Below, piece by piece: positions 36,946 to 45,543 of a stretch of 64,000 nt of DNA. The stretch comes from PALSA-693 sp963729695 (GTDB taxonomy: Bacteria > Actinomycetota > Acidimicrobiia > Acidimicrobiales > Palsa-688). The stretch spans positions 496,001 to 560,000 of the forward strand of contig CAVSOT010000003.1 in assembly GCA_963729695.1 (NCBI GenBank), written 5' to 3'. Made by a program: the position numbers and the translations under genes. Positions within the stretch are counted from its first letter, which is position 1. Each line of letters begins with the position of its first letter. Below the pieces are notes generated by a model. The model did no database searches and was not told where the DNA came from. It was given only the letters and a program-made list of their open reading frames with translations.

Positions 36946-37354
36946 GATCATCCCCCTCCCGGTACCGGACTGTGGCCGGGCCGCTCCGTACCTGTCCGCC
37001 CTGGCCGCGGGGGACCACCTGGCGGGAACGGGCGGGCCCCAGGGCGAGCTGGCCGCCGCCGCGGCCCACGTCGCCCGGTGCCTGCGCTGCCAGGCGGAGA
37101 TGACGACCTACCGGCGCATCGCTCGGCATCTGCGGGCCCTGCGGCACGACGAGGTTCCGACGCCCCCGGGCGCCTTGGCCGCAGTGCTGACCGCCCTGCA
37201 CAACGCCGCCCTCGACGAGCGACGGGCCGGATCCAGCCGGGCCGTGCGAGCCGCGTACGTCGGGGGCATCACGGTGGTCACCGCCGCCGCGACGACTGCG
37301 GGCGTGCTGGTCTGGATGAGCCGGCGCCGTCTCGGTCTGGCCGAAACGGGCTAG
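36929..37354 (+). CDS. Putative membrane anti-sigma factor
   Basis: 141-residue protein. The N-terminal half has H-VARCLRCQAEM, a zf-HC2-type His-x3-Cys-x2-Cys zinc-binding anti-sigma motif, and one TM lies near the C-terminus (about 109-129, AAYVGGITVVTAAATTAGVLVW). Start ATG 36929 overlaps the sigma gene by 17 nt, so the two are translationally coupled. Expected role: sequester the sigma factor at the membrane until a signal. Confidence 0.75.
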   Translation: MPGPAEIIPLPVPDCGRAAPYLSALAAGDHLAGTGGPQGELAAAAAHVARCLRCQAEMTTYRRIARHLRALRHDEVPTPPGALAAVLTALHNAALDERRAGSSRAVRAAYVGGITVVTAAATTAGVLVWMSRRRLGLAETG

Positions 37355-37395
37355 GTAGTGCCGGAGCCGCCGGCCGATGCCCAGCCGACTGGTGC

Positions 37396-37401
37396 TATCC
37401 T
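37396..37401 (+). promoter_or_regulatory. Possible -10 box (TATCCT) for tRNA-Trp/secE
   Basis: TATCCT fits TANNNT and lies 38 nt before the tRNA. No -35 was recognised. It would separate the secE-nusG transcript from the inserted sigma pair. Confidence 0.3.
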
Positions 37402-37438
37402 CACAGCCGAAGGACCCCGACCCGCAGTCCGTCTGCAG

Positions 37439-37512
37439 AGGGCAGTAGCTCAATTTGGCAGAGCACCGGTCTCCAAAACCGGCGGTTGGGGGTTCGAGTC
37501 CCTCCTGCCCTG
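37439..37512 (+). tRNA. tRNA-Trp (CCA)
   Basis: 74-nt cloverleaf: acceptor AGGGCAG/CTGCCCT, D-arm GCTC-GAGC, anticodon stem CCGGT/ACCGG with loop CTCCAAA (anticodon CCA), T-arm GGGGG-TTCGAGT-CCCTC, discriminator G. Conserved position just before secE. Confidence 0.95.
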
Positions 37513-37542
37513 CTTCCCGACTCCCGTGAGAAGGCCAGACAC

Positions 37543-37863
37543 GTGAGCATGAACCGACAACAGAGGCGGCTGCTGCAGCGGCAGGGCCAGATGACCGAAG
37601 ACGGCGGGCCCGCCCCCGCCCGTCGAGCCGAGCCCGCGGAGCGAAGGCCGAGCCGTCCGGTCGCCGGCGCCCCCAGGCGGCGGGCTTCGCCCCGTCAATT
37701 TCTCCATGAAGTCAACGTGGAGATGCGCAAGGTGGCCTGGCCGACCCGAAGCGAGACCATTAATTACTCGACCGTCGTCTTCATTACCGTGAGTATTCTG
37801 ATGGCCCTGATCTTCGTCTTGGATCTGGCTTTCTCCAAGCTGGCGATCTTTCTCTTTAAGTAG
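37543..37863 (+). CDS. secE: Preprotein translocase subunit SecE
   Basis: 106-residue SecE with a long basic N-terminal extension (1-53) followed by the conserved amphipathic helix QFLHEVNVEMRKVAWPTRSETINYS and a single TM (about 76-101). It clamps SecY in the translocon powered by SecA at 10.3 kb. GTG 37543 is preferred to ATG 37549 because AGAAGG (37529-37534) is at better distance. Confidence 0.9.
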   Translation: MSMNRQQRRLLQRQGQMTEDGGPAPARRAEPAERRPSRPVAGAPRRRASPRQFLHEVNVEMRKVAWPTRSETINYSTVVFITVSILMALIFVLDLAFSKLAIFLFK

Positions 37864-37868
37864 CGTTC

Positions 37869-38690
37869 ATGTCTGACGATTTTTCGCAAAACGATGGTGC
37901 CGCGTCCGAGGACGTGGCCGTAACCCCCGACACTGGCACCGACCAGGTCGACTCCGCCTACGCGAGCGAGACGACCGGGGCGGAGGCTATAGCCGACGCC
38001 GGTGGTCCTCCCGCGCCCCAGGCCGAGGGCTCCGACTCGAGCGCGGACGCCAATGGCCTGGTCGCAGCAAACCAAGCCGACGGCAGCGGCGGCCCCAGCG
38101 GCCAGGGTGAGGAAGAGAGCCTCCCCGCCGAGAGTCCCTACGACCGGGCCGGCCAGTGGTACGTCATCCACAGCTACGCCGGGTACGAGAACAAGGTGAA
38201 GTCCAACCTCGAGAGCCGCATCGCTTCTATGAACATGGAGGAGCGGATCTTCGAGGTCGTCATCCCGATGGAGGACGTCATCGAGTTCAAGAACGGCAAG
38301 AAGCAGGTGGTCTCGAAGAAGGTCTTCCCCGGATACCTGCTCGTCCGCCTCGACCTCGACGACGACTCCTGGTATGTGGTGCGCAACACACCCGGCGTCA
38401 CCGGGTTTGTCGGTCTTGGCGCCCGCCCGACGCCCCTCTCGCGCCGCGAGGTCGAGAACATCCTCCAGGTGAAGGCCGAGGGCGGTGAAGGCACGGGGAC
38501 CAAGAAGAGCCGGCCCCGGATGGAATACGAGCTCGGCGAATCCGTCCGGGTACGCGAAGGACCCTTCGCCGACTTCAGTGGCACGATCGCCGAGATCAAC
38601 GAAGACCAGCTCAAGCTCAAGGTCCTCGTCAACATTTTCGGACGGGAGACTCCCGTCGAGCTGGACTTCGCCCAGGTGGCGAAGCTGTAG
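37869..38690 (+). CDS. nusG: Transcription termination/antitermination factor NusG
   Basis: 273 residues. The first about 95 are an acidic, Ala/Gly/Ser-rich extension typical of actinobacteria. The NGN domain starts at QWYVIHSYAGYENKVKSNL, and the KOW domain near 217 reads VRVREGPFADFSGTIAEIN. It starts 5 nt after secE stop. It links RNA polymerase to Rho or the ribosome. Confidence 0.95.
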   Translation: MSDDFSQNDGAASEDVAVTPDTGTDQVDSAYASETTGAEAIADAGGPPAPQAEGSDSSADANGLVAANQADGSGGPSGQGEEESLPAESPYDRAGQWYVIHSYAGYENKVKSNLESRIASMNMEERIFEVVIPMEDVIEFKNGKKQVVSKKVFPGYLLVRLDLDDDSWYVVRNTPGVTGFVGLGARPTPLSRREVENILQVKAEGGEGTGTKKSRPRMEYELGESVRVREGPFADFSGTIAEINEDQLKLKVLVNIFGRETPVELDFAQVAKL

Positions 38691-38708
38691 ACAGGAGTAA
38701 GCCCGAAA

Positions 38709-39134
38709 ATGGCCAAGCGGCGTGTCACCGCTATCGTCAAAATCCAACTCCCGGCCGGCAAGGCGACTCCGGCTCCCCCCGTCGGTACTGCGCTCGGTCC
38801 CCATGGAGTTCAGACCATGGAGTTCGTCAAGCAGTACAACGCGGCGACCGAGGACAAGCCCGGGCAGGTCATCCCCGTCGAGATCACCATCTTCGACGAT
38901 CGCTCGTTCTCGTTCGTCCTGAAGACGCCGCCGACGCCCGTCTTGCTGCGTCAGGCTGCCGGGCTGGACAAGGGGGCGCAGACGTCGGGTCGCGAGACGG
39001 TGGGTTCGGTCACCGACGCCCAGGTGACCGAGATCGCCCAGATCAAGATGCCCGACCTCAACGCCAACGACCTGGACGCGGCGAAAGCGCAGATCGCCGG
39101 CACCGCTCGCTCCATGGGAATCAAGGTCGGCTGA
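38709..39134 (+). CDS. rplK: Large ribosomal subunit protein uL11
   Basis: 141 residues, full length. It shows IKIQLPAGKATPAPPVGTALGPHGV, FVLKTPPTPVLLRQAAG and the C-terminal rRNA-binding domain ending in ARSMGIKV. Ribosome binding site ACAGGAG at 38691-38697. It follows nusG by 18 nt. Confidence 0.97.
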   Translation: MAKRRVTAIVKIQLPAGKATPAPPVGTALGPHGVQTMEFVKQYNAATEDKPGQVIPVEITIFDDRSFSFVLKTPPTPVLLRQAAGLDKGAQTSGRETVGSVTDAQVTEIAQIKMPDLNANDLDAAKAQIAGTARSMGIKVG

Positions 39135-39138
39135 CCGT

Positions 39139-39153
39139 CGCCCCGGCGGGGCG
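39139..39153 (+). terminator. GC hairpin after rplK
   Basis: CGCCCC-GGC-GGGGCG, a 6-bp stem starting 5 nt after the rplK stop. No U-tract follows; it could attenuate read-through into rplA or only stabilise the 3' end. Confidence 0.35.
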
Positions 39154-39249
39154 TAGCGCTCCCTTCGGGCTAGGCTGAACTGGTCACCGACGAGGTAGGG
39201 GACGACCTCACCCCCCCGTCACCAGACATCAACCACGAGGGAGACAGTG

Positions 39250-39978
39250 ATGTCGCGCAAAGGCAAAAAGTACGTCGACGCAGCCAAGCGGTTCGACCGC
39301 ACCCGGACGTATGCGCCCAGTGAGGCGTTGGACCTGGTCCGCAGCCTGGCCAACGCCCGCTTCGACGAGACGGTGGAGCTCGCCATCCGGCTCGGCGTTG
39401 ACCCCCGCAAGGCGGATCAGGTCATCCGGGGCACGGTCTCGCTCCCCTCGGGGACGGGCAAGCCGGTGCGAGTCGCCGTGTTTGCCGCTGGTCCGGCGGC
39501 CGAAGAGGCCCGGGTAGCGGGGGCCGATATCGTGGGTGCGGACGACCTGGTGGCCCGGGTCGACGGCGGATTCATGGACTTCGACGTCGCCATCGCCACT
39601 CCGGAGATGATGGGTCAGGTCGGCCGTCTGGGTCGCAAGCTCGGTCCCCGAGGCTTGATGCCCAATCCCAAGACCGGCACGGTCACCCCGGATGTGGCTC
39701 GCGCCGTGAGCGAGTTCAAAGGCGGGCGGGTGGAGTATCGGGCCGACACCCGGTCGCGCGGTGTGGTCCAGGTGCCGATTGGCAAGGTGAGCTTCACCCG
39801 TCCCCAGCTGCTCGCCAACTTCCGGGCGGTCGTCGAGGAGGTGCAGCGGGCCAAGCCGGCCGCGGCCAAGGGGCGCTACATCAAGTCCGTCGCCGTCGGG
39901 TCGACCATGGGGCCCGGAGTCGACGTCGACGCCGCGGCTCTCCGGATCACCGACGAGGACCTTGCCGCCGTCGGCTGA
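39250..39978 (+). CDS. rplA: Large ribosomal subunit protein uL1
   Basis: 242 residues, full length. It shows GKKYVDAAKRFDRTRTYAPSEALDLV, LGVDPRKADQVIRGTVSLP, GRLGRKLGPRGLMPNPKTGTV and KSVAVGSTMGPGVDVD. ATG 39250 is favoured over GTG 39247 for spacing to the GAGGGAG ribosome binding site. The 115 nt since rplK are longer than usual. rplJ and rplL do not follow. Confidence 0.97.
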   Translation: MSRKGKKYVDAAKRFDRTRTYAPSEALDLVRSLANARFDETVELAIRLGVDPRKADQVIRGTVSLPSGTGKPVRVAVFAAGPAAEEARVAGADIVGADDLVARVDGGFMDFDVAIATPEMMGQVGRLGRKLGPRGLMPNPKTGTVTPDVARAVSEFKGGRVEYRADTRSRGVVQVPIGKVSFTRPQLLANFRAVVEEVQRAKPAAAKGRYIKSVAVGSTMGPGVDVDAAALRITDEDLAAVG

Positions 39979-40020
39979 GTCCGAACCCAGGCCGACTGCC
40001 GCGCCGGCGTGGTGGGGCTC

Positions 40021-40026
40021 TAGCAT
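40021..40026 (+). promoter_or_regulatory. -10 box (TAGCAT) inside a hairpin over a start codon
   Basis: TAGCAT ends 9 nt before GTG 40036, suggesting a leaderless transcript. It is part of a perfect 6-bp palindrome, CTAGCA (40020-40025) and TGCTAG (40031-40036), whose last base is the first base of the start codon. Confidence 0.4.
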
Positions 40027-40035
40027 CGACTGCTA

Positions 40036-40617
40036 GTGCGGCAGTGGGTGACACCCAGGTCGTTGTTGCTCCACCTGGCGTTCGTGATCGTCGCCGGGGG
40101 GTGCCTCATCGCGGGCTGGTGGCAGGTGCACCGGGCCATGCAAGGCAACACCTTGAGCTACCTCTACTCGGTCGAGTGGCCCACGTTCGCCGTGGTTGCC
40201 GGTATCGGGTGGTGGCAGATGTTCCACGACACCCCGGACGACATCGCGGCACGCAAGGCCCATCACGCTCGGGCTCGAGCGGCATCGGCTGAGGTGGTGG
40301 CGCGCACCCTGCCGAGGTCGGCACTTGCGATCACCGTCGGGTCAGAGGAGGCCGGGCCCGGGCGTCAGCTCGGAGCGGGTGGGACACCCCCCGAGCTGAC
40401 GCCCGGCGGGGAGGATCGGGCGCCGGTGCCGGCAGGATTCTGGGATTCGGTTGCTGATGACCGGGGCGGCGCGCCGTCGAGCTCACGAGCCGGCGACACC
40501 GGCCTGCTCGCCGACGAGGACACGCCTACCGACCAGCTCACCGCCTACAACCGTTACCTCGCCATGCTGGCCGTCCGGGGCAAGCCCAAGACGTGGCGCA
40601 ACCCCCGCGGCATCTGA
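40036..40617 (+). CDS. Two-TM membrane protein with long cytoplasmic tail
   Basis: 193-residue protein. Two TM segments (about 10-28 and 45-62) are followed by a hydrophilic tail ending LTAYNRYLAMLAVRGKPKTWRNPRGI. The N-terminus RSLLLHLAFVIVAGGCLIAGWWQVHRAMQGNTLSYLYSVEWP is a pattern commonly found in an actinobacterial hypothetical family next to DUF3817 genes, as here; function unknown. GTG start; stop overlaps the DUF3817 ATG by 1 nt (TGATG). Confidence 0.7.
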   Translation: MRQWVTPRSLLLHLAFVIVAGGCLIAGWWQVHRAMQGNTLSYLYSVEWPTFAVVAGIGWWQMFHDTPDDIAARKAHHARARAASAEVVARTLPRSALAITVGSEEAGPGRQLGAGGTPPELTPGGEDRAPVPAGFWDSVADDRGGAPSSSRAGDTGLLADEDTPTDQLTAYNRYLAMLAVRGKPKTWRNPRGI

Positions 40618-40919
40618 TGAGCCTGTCCTTCGCCCTTCTGGTCTATCGGATCATGGCCTACATCGTGGGCGTCATGTTGATCGTGGTGTTCGTGTCGATT
40701 CCCTTCGACTCGGTCGAGCGGGTGATCGGGCCCATTCACGGCGCCCTCTACATCGTCTATCTCGCGGTCTCGCTCAACCTGGTACGACGAGCCCGGCTGA
40801 GCTGGTGGACCATGTTGGCCATGGTGACAGGAGGGTGGATTCCGTTTGCCGCCTTCGTCGTCGAGCACTGGGTTACCACCCGGCTGCGGCCCGTCATCGA
40901 TCAACAGTCGGTGAGCTGA
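40617..40919 (+). CDS. DUF3817 membrane protein
   Basis: 100-residue three-TM protein of the DUF3817 family: YRIMAYIVGVMLIVVFVSIP, IHGALYIVYLAVSLNL and TMLAMVTGGWIPFAAFVVEHWV. Function unknown; the family is widespread in actinobacteria. Translationally coupled to the preceding gene. Confidence 0.85.
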   Translation: MSLSFALLVYRIMAYIVGVMLIVVFVSIPFDSVERVIGPIHGALYIVYLAVSLNLVRRARLSWWTMLAMVTGGWIPFAAFVVEHWVTTRLRPVIDQQSVS

Positions 40920-41127
40920 ATACCTCTCTATTCTCCGAACTGGTCCACCCGACGTTGGCTGTCGCACTTCCGACGAGGCGGCGGTAATCGGGCCTCAACT
41001 TTACGTCGGGAGAGATGAACCCCGTCGGCGCCGATTTCACGCGAAATTTCGGGCACGGACGGATCGTCCGGGTCGCTCAAGGTCATCAACGAAGCACGGC
41101 AGAAGACGATTTGCCTCGACGCCCGGT

Positions 41128-41156
41128 GCGGCGACCGGATCTCCTCCGGTCGCCGC
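41128..41156. terminator. 12-bp hairpin between convergent genes
   Basis: GCGGCGACCGGA (41128-41139) pairs with TCCGGTCGCCGC (41145-41156) around a 5-nt loop. It lies 43 nt beyond the stop of the minus-strand beta-helix gene and 209 nt beyond DUF3817, so it probably ends the minus-strand transcript and could work both ways. The remaining 279-nt gap shows no gene. Confidence 0.6.
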
Positions 41157-41198
41157 CTGGCCGTTCGGATGGCTGAGCTAGGGGGACGATCCCCTCAT

Positions 41199-42803
41199 TC
41201 AGGAGAACGTGATCTCGTCCTGGGCTCCCGCACCTAGGTGCGTCGTCACGCTGGTATCGGTCGTGCTGGTGACCGTGCCCTGGGCGATGTACCGGGGTTG
41301 GATGGTGATGGCTTTCAGCGAGCTGTTCTCGATGAGCAGGCCGGTCACGTCCCCGATGAAGAGGGCGTTCGGTTTTGCTCCAGCGGGCGCGGTCGCCGTC
41401 ATCTGCTCGTTGTTGATCGTGATGTTCTGGTTGACCCGCGACACGACACCGGCCTCCCGGATCTGGCCACCGAAGCCGGAGGTGGTGAAGTTGGTGATGG
41501 TGACGTTGTCACACGGGGAGGAGATGACCCACCCCGACGTGCCGCCGAAGTTCCCCGGCGTGTAGTCATAGTTGGTGATGGTGGTATTCGTGTCGGCGTA
41601 GATGGTGATGTGGGAGCCGGTGTGCACCACGTTGCTGATGGACGCATCGTCCTGGAACGAAAAGCTGAAGCCGTCACCCTGTAGCTGGTCGTTGAGGATG
41701 ATGTCGTTGAGGACGTTGCCTTCGCTGTGTAGGCCATTTCCCGGATGCGCCTTGGGTGGTCCGGGGTAGTAGATCCCGAAGGTGAGCGTTCCGGAATAGA
41801 CCGCTACCCGCTGCACCAGGGTGTCGTTGGCCCCGACGCCGATGCCGTGGCCACCGTCATTCGTCTGGGTGTTGAAGGTCAGGTCCTGGACGACGGTATG
41901 GTCCGCCTTCACGCTCAGGAGGTCCTTGCGGCGGGTCATCTCCACCAGGATGGTGGTGTCCCGGCCGGCGCCGGCGAGGACGATCGGGACGTTGCCGTCG
42001 ATCTGAATGCTGGCGGGTGAGCCCGTCGCAAAGTCGTAGGTGCCGGAGGGGACGAAGACGATGCTGCCCGCCCCCGCTTTCTGGGCCGCAGCGATGGCTG
42101 CGGTAAACGCGGCGGTGTTGTCTCCGGTACCGGGCGTGTTGACGGCGCCGAAGTTCGTTACGTCGAAGCTTTCCTCGAAGCTGGTCGGGCTCGCCCCCGA
42201 GCCATACTTGGTGTACACCTTGATCGGTGCGGACTGGCCACCCACCGGCACGGTCGCCGTGATCTGGGTGGGCGAGTTGACCGTGAACGACGGCGAGGCC
42301 ACCGTCCCGAACGTGACCTTGGTGATGTTGACGAAGCTGTTACCGGTAATGACCACCGTGGCGCCGGCCGCCCCCGAGGTCGGCGAAAAGCTGCTGACCG
42401 TCGGCGTGACCTTGAACGTCTTTGGCGCACTGGAAACGTTGCCGCTGGGGGTGTCGACGATGATCGATCGCGTCGTTGCCGTGGAGGGCACCGTGGCGTC
42501 GATCAGGCTGTCGGACTCCACGGTGAAGCTGGCCGTCGCAACGGTCCCGAACAGGACGTTGGTCGCTCCGGTGAAGCCGCTTCCCGAGATGGCCACCGTC
42601 GAGCCCACGGGCCCGTGCATCGGAGCGAAGCTGGTGATGGTCGGCCCCGTCGCGTAGGCGGCCGGAGCGCTCTCGATGGCCACGCCGCCGGCGGTCATGG
42701 CGACCACACCGAGCGTTGCGACCAGGGGAACGGGCCATCTCCGTACGCGGCGACCACCCCCAGACGCAAGCCAGCGCCGTCCCATGAGCAACCGAAGCTT
42801 CAC
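41199..42803 (-). CDS. Secreted IPT/TIG and beta-helix protein
   Basis: 534-residue exported protein. Signal peptide 1-52 (basic start, hydrophobic VPLVATLGVVAMTAGGVA, AYATG cleavage). Two IPT/TIG immunoglobulin-like domains (about 54-131 and 132-208: ITSFAPMHGPVGSTVAISGSGF, VSSFSPTSGAAGATVVITGNSF). Then a right-handed parallel beta-helix of the pectate-lyase-3 type (212-534), opening DVTNFGAVNTPGTGDNTAAF. It shares a block with the proteins at 42991-44157 and 62668-63882 (GFSFSFQDDASISNVVHTGS, YDYTPG). No catalytic residues can be assigned. GTG start; -10 box TAGCGT upstream. Confidence 0.75.
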   Translation of the reverse strand: MKLRLLMGRRWLASGGGRRVRRWPVPLVATLGVVAMTAGGVAIESAPAAYATGPTITSFAPMHGPVGSTVAISGSGFTGATNVLFGTVATASFTVESDSLIDATVPSTATTRSIIVDTPSGNVSSAPKTFKVTPTVSSFSPTSGAAGATVVITGNSFVNITKVTFGTVASPSFTVNSPTQITATVPVGGQSAPIKVYTKYGSGASPTSFEESFDVTNFGAVNTPGTGDNTAAFTAAIAAAQKAGAGSIVFVPSGTYDFATGSPASIQIDGNVPIVLAGAGRDTTILVEMTRRKDLLSVKADHTVVQDLTFNTQTNDGGHGIGVGANDTLVQRVAVYSGTLTFGIYYPGPPKAHPGNGLHSEGNVLNDIILNDQLQGDGFSFSFQDDASISNVVHTGSHITIYADTNTTITNYDYTPGNFGGTSGWVISSPCDNVTITNFTTSGFGGQIREAGVVSRVNQNITINNEQMTATAPAGAKPNALFIGDVTGLLIENSSLKAITIQPRYIAQGTVTSTTDTSVTTHLGAGAQDEITFS

Positions 42804-42854
42804 CTGCCACCCCTTCCATCTGGTCCTGCCCGCGTCCCTAACAGGATGCGGACC

Positions 42855-42860
42855 ACGCTA
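42855..42860 (-). promoter_or_regulatory. -10 box (TAGCGT) for the IPT/beta-helix gene
   Basis: On the minus strand TAGCGT fits TANNNT, about 50 nt before GTG 42803, leaving a leader with a GGAAGGGG-type ribosome binding site. Confidence 0.3.
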
Positions 42861-42978
42861 GCAGTCCCGTCGAGTCCCCCCGCCGGTCTGGGGGCTCGGC
42901 CGGGGTCTGAGGTCCGTTGTGGTTCCGGCGGGGTCCCGCCGTTCCGGCGCCCGATCGCTCTGACGGGGAGGCGGCGCA

Positions 42979-42984
42979 TACGCT
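42979..42984 (+). promoter_or_regulatory. -10 box (TACGCT) for the beta-helix lipoprotein gene
   Basis: TACGCT ends 6 nt before GTG 42991 with no ribosome binding site, a leaderless layout. Together with the box at 42855 it makes a divergent promoter pair for two related proteins. Confidence 0.4.
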
Positions 42985-42990
42985 GGTTGC

Positions 42991-44157
42991 GTGCCGCGTC
43001 GCCGCTGGTTTCCCCAGCCGAGGCCATGGTGGCTCGTCGGGCTAGTGGGCCTGGCTCTGGCGGCGGCGTCCTGCTCCAGCCCCGCGAAGAAGAGCGCTTC
43101 CCCCTCGACCAATTCGGTCCCGGTGACCGCGTCGGGCCAGACGGGAACCTCCGGCCCAGGGGCCACCTTCGAGGTAACCCGGTACGGGGGTTGTAAAGGC
43201 GATGGCACGACCAATTGCTACGCGGGAGTCGAGGCCGCGATCAGCGCGGCCGATGGAGCCGGCGGGGGGACCGTCTACTTCCCGGCCGGGACCTATTTCG
43301 ATATGGCCGGGAAGCCCTGGATCATTGCCGGTCCGCCCATCACCTTTGCCGGAGCAGGCGCGGCCACCACCAGGATCGTCGACCGATCCTCCACTCCGAC
43401 GTTGCTGTCGGTGCGTACGAACCACGTCCAGGTCAACAATCTGACCTTCGACTCCAGCCAGGTCCCGGGCGGCCGGGCGGTGGTGCAGATCTCATCGAGC
43501 GACAACCGGATAGACAACACCGAGATCCTCGGTGGTTCCGGGACGGCGTGGCCGCTGCGCTTTGCGGGGGGTCAGGCCAAAGCTTCGCCAACCAATCCGA
43601 CCTACGCAACCGGTAACAGCGTCAACGGTCTGGTCCTGCACGACGAGGCGCCGCGGCGGGCAGACGGCTTTGATTTCAGCTTCCAAGAGGACGCCACTAT
43701 CAGCAACGTGCGCCACATCGGTTCGCGTCTCGGGCTGTACGTCGATCGAAACGTGACGGTGACCAACTACAACTACAGCCCCAACCCGGCGATCCAGAGT
43801 GGGACCTTCGGCTATTACATCACCCCGCCCGGCTACGACATCACGATCAGCAACTTCACCAGCAACGGGCAGGGGGGCACCATCGGACGGCTGCCACAGA
43901 CCGCGTCATCGGGCAGGATCAGCAGGAACATCACGATCGATCACGAGGTGATGACGGCCCCCGGGTTCTCTCTCTATCTCGGCGACGTCGACAATCTGGT
44001 GATACGCAACAGCTCTTTACAGATGGTCACCGTGGATGCCAAAGAGTTGGTCTCGGCCGCCACGATCGAAAACAGCCGCTATACCGGAATGAAGCGCACC
44101 TCAGCCGCGGGCGCTTCGATCTCGCTGGCCACCCCCGACGATACCGAGGGGCATTAG
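42991..44157 (+). CDS. Beta-helix lipoprotein (pectate-lyase-like fold)
   Basis: 388 residues. Lipoprotein signal with Cys28 (LAAASC), Ser/Thr linker, then a beta-helix opening YGGCKGDGTTNCYAGVEAAISAADGAGGGTVYFPAGTY, the usual entry of pectate-lyase-3/GH28-like proteins. A central block GFDFSFQEDATISNVRHIGS and YNYSPNP aligns with the neighbour on the other strand. Likely a surface-attached polysaccharide-binding or depolymerising protein; activity is unproven. Confidence 0.75.
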   Translation: MPRRRWFPQPRPWWLVGLVGLALAAASCSSPAKKSASPSTNSVPVTASGQTGTSGPGATFEVTRYGGCKGDGTTNCYAGVEAAISAADGAGGGTVYFPAGTYFDMAGKPWIIAGPPITFAGAGAATTRIVDRSSTPTLLSVRTNHVQVNNLTFDSSQVPGGRAVVQISSSDNRIDNTEILGGSGTAWPLRFAGGQAKASPTNPTYATGNSVNGLVLHDEAPRRADGFDFSFQEDATISNVRHIGSRLGLYVDRNVTVTNYNYSPNPAIQSGTFGYYITPPGYDITISNFTSNGQGGTIGRLPQTASSGRISRNITIDHEVMTAPGFSLYLGDVDNLVIRNSSLQMVTVDAKELVSAATIENSRYTGMKRTSAAGASISLATPDDTEGH

Positions 44158-44318
44158 AGGGGCGAATTCGTCACTGGTGTCCCGATTTCCCTTTCGGGTG
44201 GCGGGTTGCCGCCGCGCCGGTGGCCGTTGTCGAGGGCGCGGCGTGACTGCTAAGGTTCGCCTACTACCAGCGGATGCGAGCTGCGACGCCGTCGCTCGAA
44301 CCCTTGGAGGGGGCACGA

Positions 44319-45515
44319 GTGAAATTTCGAAGGTTCAGCGCGCTGATCACGTGCGTAGCTCTGACCGTCGCCGGGTTGGCAGCCGAAGAGCCGGCCTGGG
44401 CCGCCTCCGAGGGGAGCACGGCGGCCAATCTCCCGATCTACCAGTGGGGCCGGCCCGTGGCACCTGGCGGTCCGGGTCCGGTGCCGACCCAGGTCCAGAG
44501 CTTCGCCGGGGGGATCATCGATGCGGGCAACAACGGCGACATCGTCGTCCTGCCAGACGGCACCGCGTGGGGCTGGGGTCAGACCGACGTGGCCACCCAA
44601 TCCATGACTGCGGTCCGGATACCTGATGTGAAGAACGTGCAGCAGGGTGTGGTCGATGGCGACCACGACTACGCCGTACTCGAGCAGCCCGGCGTTGATC
44701 CGGCGTGCCCGGCTTCCTCCACGGTCATGACCTGGGGCCTCAACCAGTCTGGTGATCTGGGTATCGGGTCGACGGCCCATGTCGTCTATTCCACTCCTCA
44801 GGATGTGACCGCCATTGACTGCAAGGACGTGGTTCAGCTGGCCGCGGGAAACACCCATATGTTCGCCTTGACCGCAGCCGGTCAGGTCTACGTCTGGGGC
44901 GCCGGGCCTTACCTGACGCTCGGCCTTTCGAAGGGGAAGATGCGACCGAGCCCGGTGCTCAGCCCCGCGCTCACCTCGCTGACCCACGGCACCTCCGCGG
45001 GCGTGGAGTTGACCGCCGGTTCGGTGACCGGAGGCATCCTCGTCAATGGTCACGCATACACGTGGGGCAACAACGCCCAAGGCCAGTGCGGGTGCGGTTC
45101 GACGGCCGCTTTCATCCAGAATCCGACCCAGGTTTCCCAAGGTTCCGTCCTCTTCCACGTGATCAGCCAGGGGGGCAATCTCGGCAGCAACGGGCACACC
45201 CTGGCCCTGACCTCGAGTGGGGCGGTGTGGGCCTGGGGCGACGGGGCGGAGGGCCAGCTCGGAACGGGCGGCACCGCCGACCAGAACGTGCCTGTGCGGG
45301 TCCGCGGCCTGCCGGTCGTCAGCCAGGTCGAGGCAGGCGGCATGTTCTCGCTCTTCCTGGACAGCCAGGACAACCTGTGGGCGAGTGGCGACAACCGCTA
45401 CCACGAGATCGGCAACGGCGGACACGTCAACCAGCTCACGCCGATCAAAGTGCTGGCTGGTGTCTCCATGATCAGCGCCGGTTCTTACCATTCCATTGCC
45501 CAGCGGGCGGGCTGA
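44319..45515 (+). CDS. Secreted RCC1-repeat beta-propeller protein
   Basis: 398 residues. Signal peptide 1-29 (ALITCVALTVAGLAAEEPAWA). At least five RCC1 units, each about 50-60 residues, recognised by VMTWGLNQSGDLGIG, VYVWGAGPYLTLG, AYTWGNNAQGQCGCG, VWAWGDGAEGQLGTG and LWASGDNRYHEIGNG. It should form a seven-bladed propeller. GTG 44319 has a strong ribosome binding site (TTGGAGGGGG). Bacterial secreted RCC1 proteins are of unknown function and probably bind a surface ligand. Confidence 0.85.
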   Translation: MKFRRFSALITCVALTVAGLAAEEPAWAASEGSTAANLPIYQWGRPVAPGGPGPVPTQVQSFAGGIIDAGNNGDIVVLPDGTAWGWGQTDVATQSMTAVRIPDVKNVQQGVVDGDHDYAVLEQPGVDPACPASSTVMTWGLNQSGDLGIGSTAHVVYSTPQDVTAIDCKDVVQLAAGNTHMFALTAAGQVYVWGAGPYLTLGLSKGKMRPSPVLSPALTSLTHGTSAGVELTAGSVTGGILVNGHAYTWGNNAQGQCGCGSTAAFIQNPTQVSQGSVLFHVISQGGNLGSNGHTLALTSSGAVWAWGDGAEGQLGTGGTADQNVPVRVRGLPVVSQVEAGGMFSLFLDSQDNLWASGDNRYHEIGNGGHVNQLTPIKVLAGVSMISAGSYHSIAQRAG

Positions 45516-45543
45516 GCCTTGTCACCCGGAGGTTGAAGTCACC

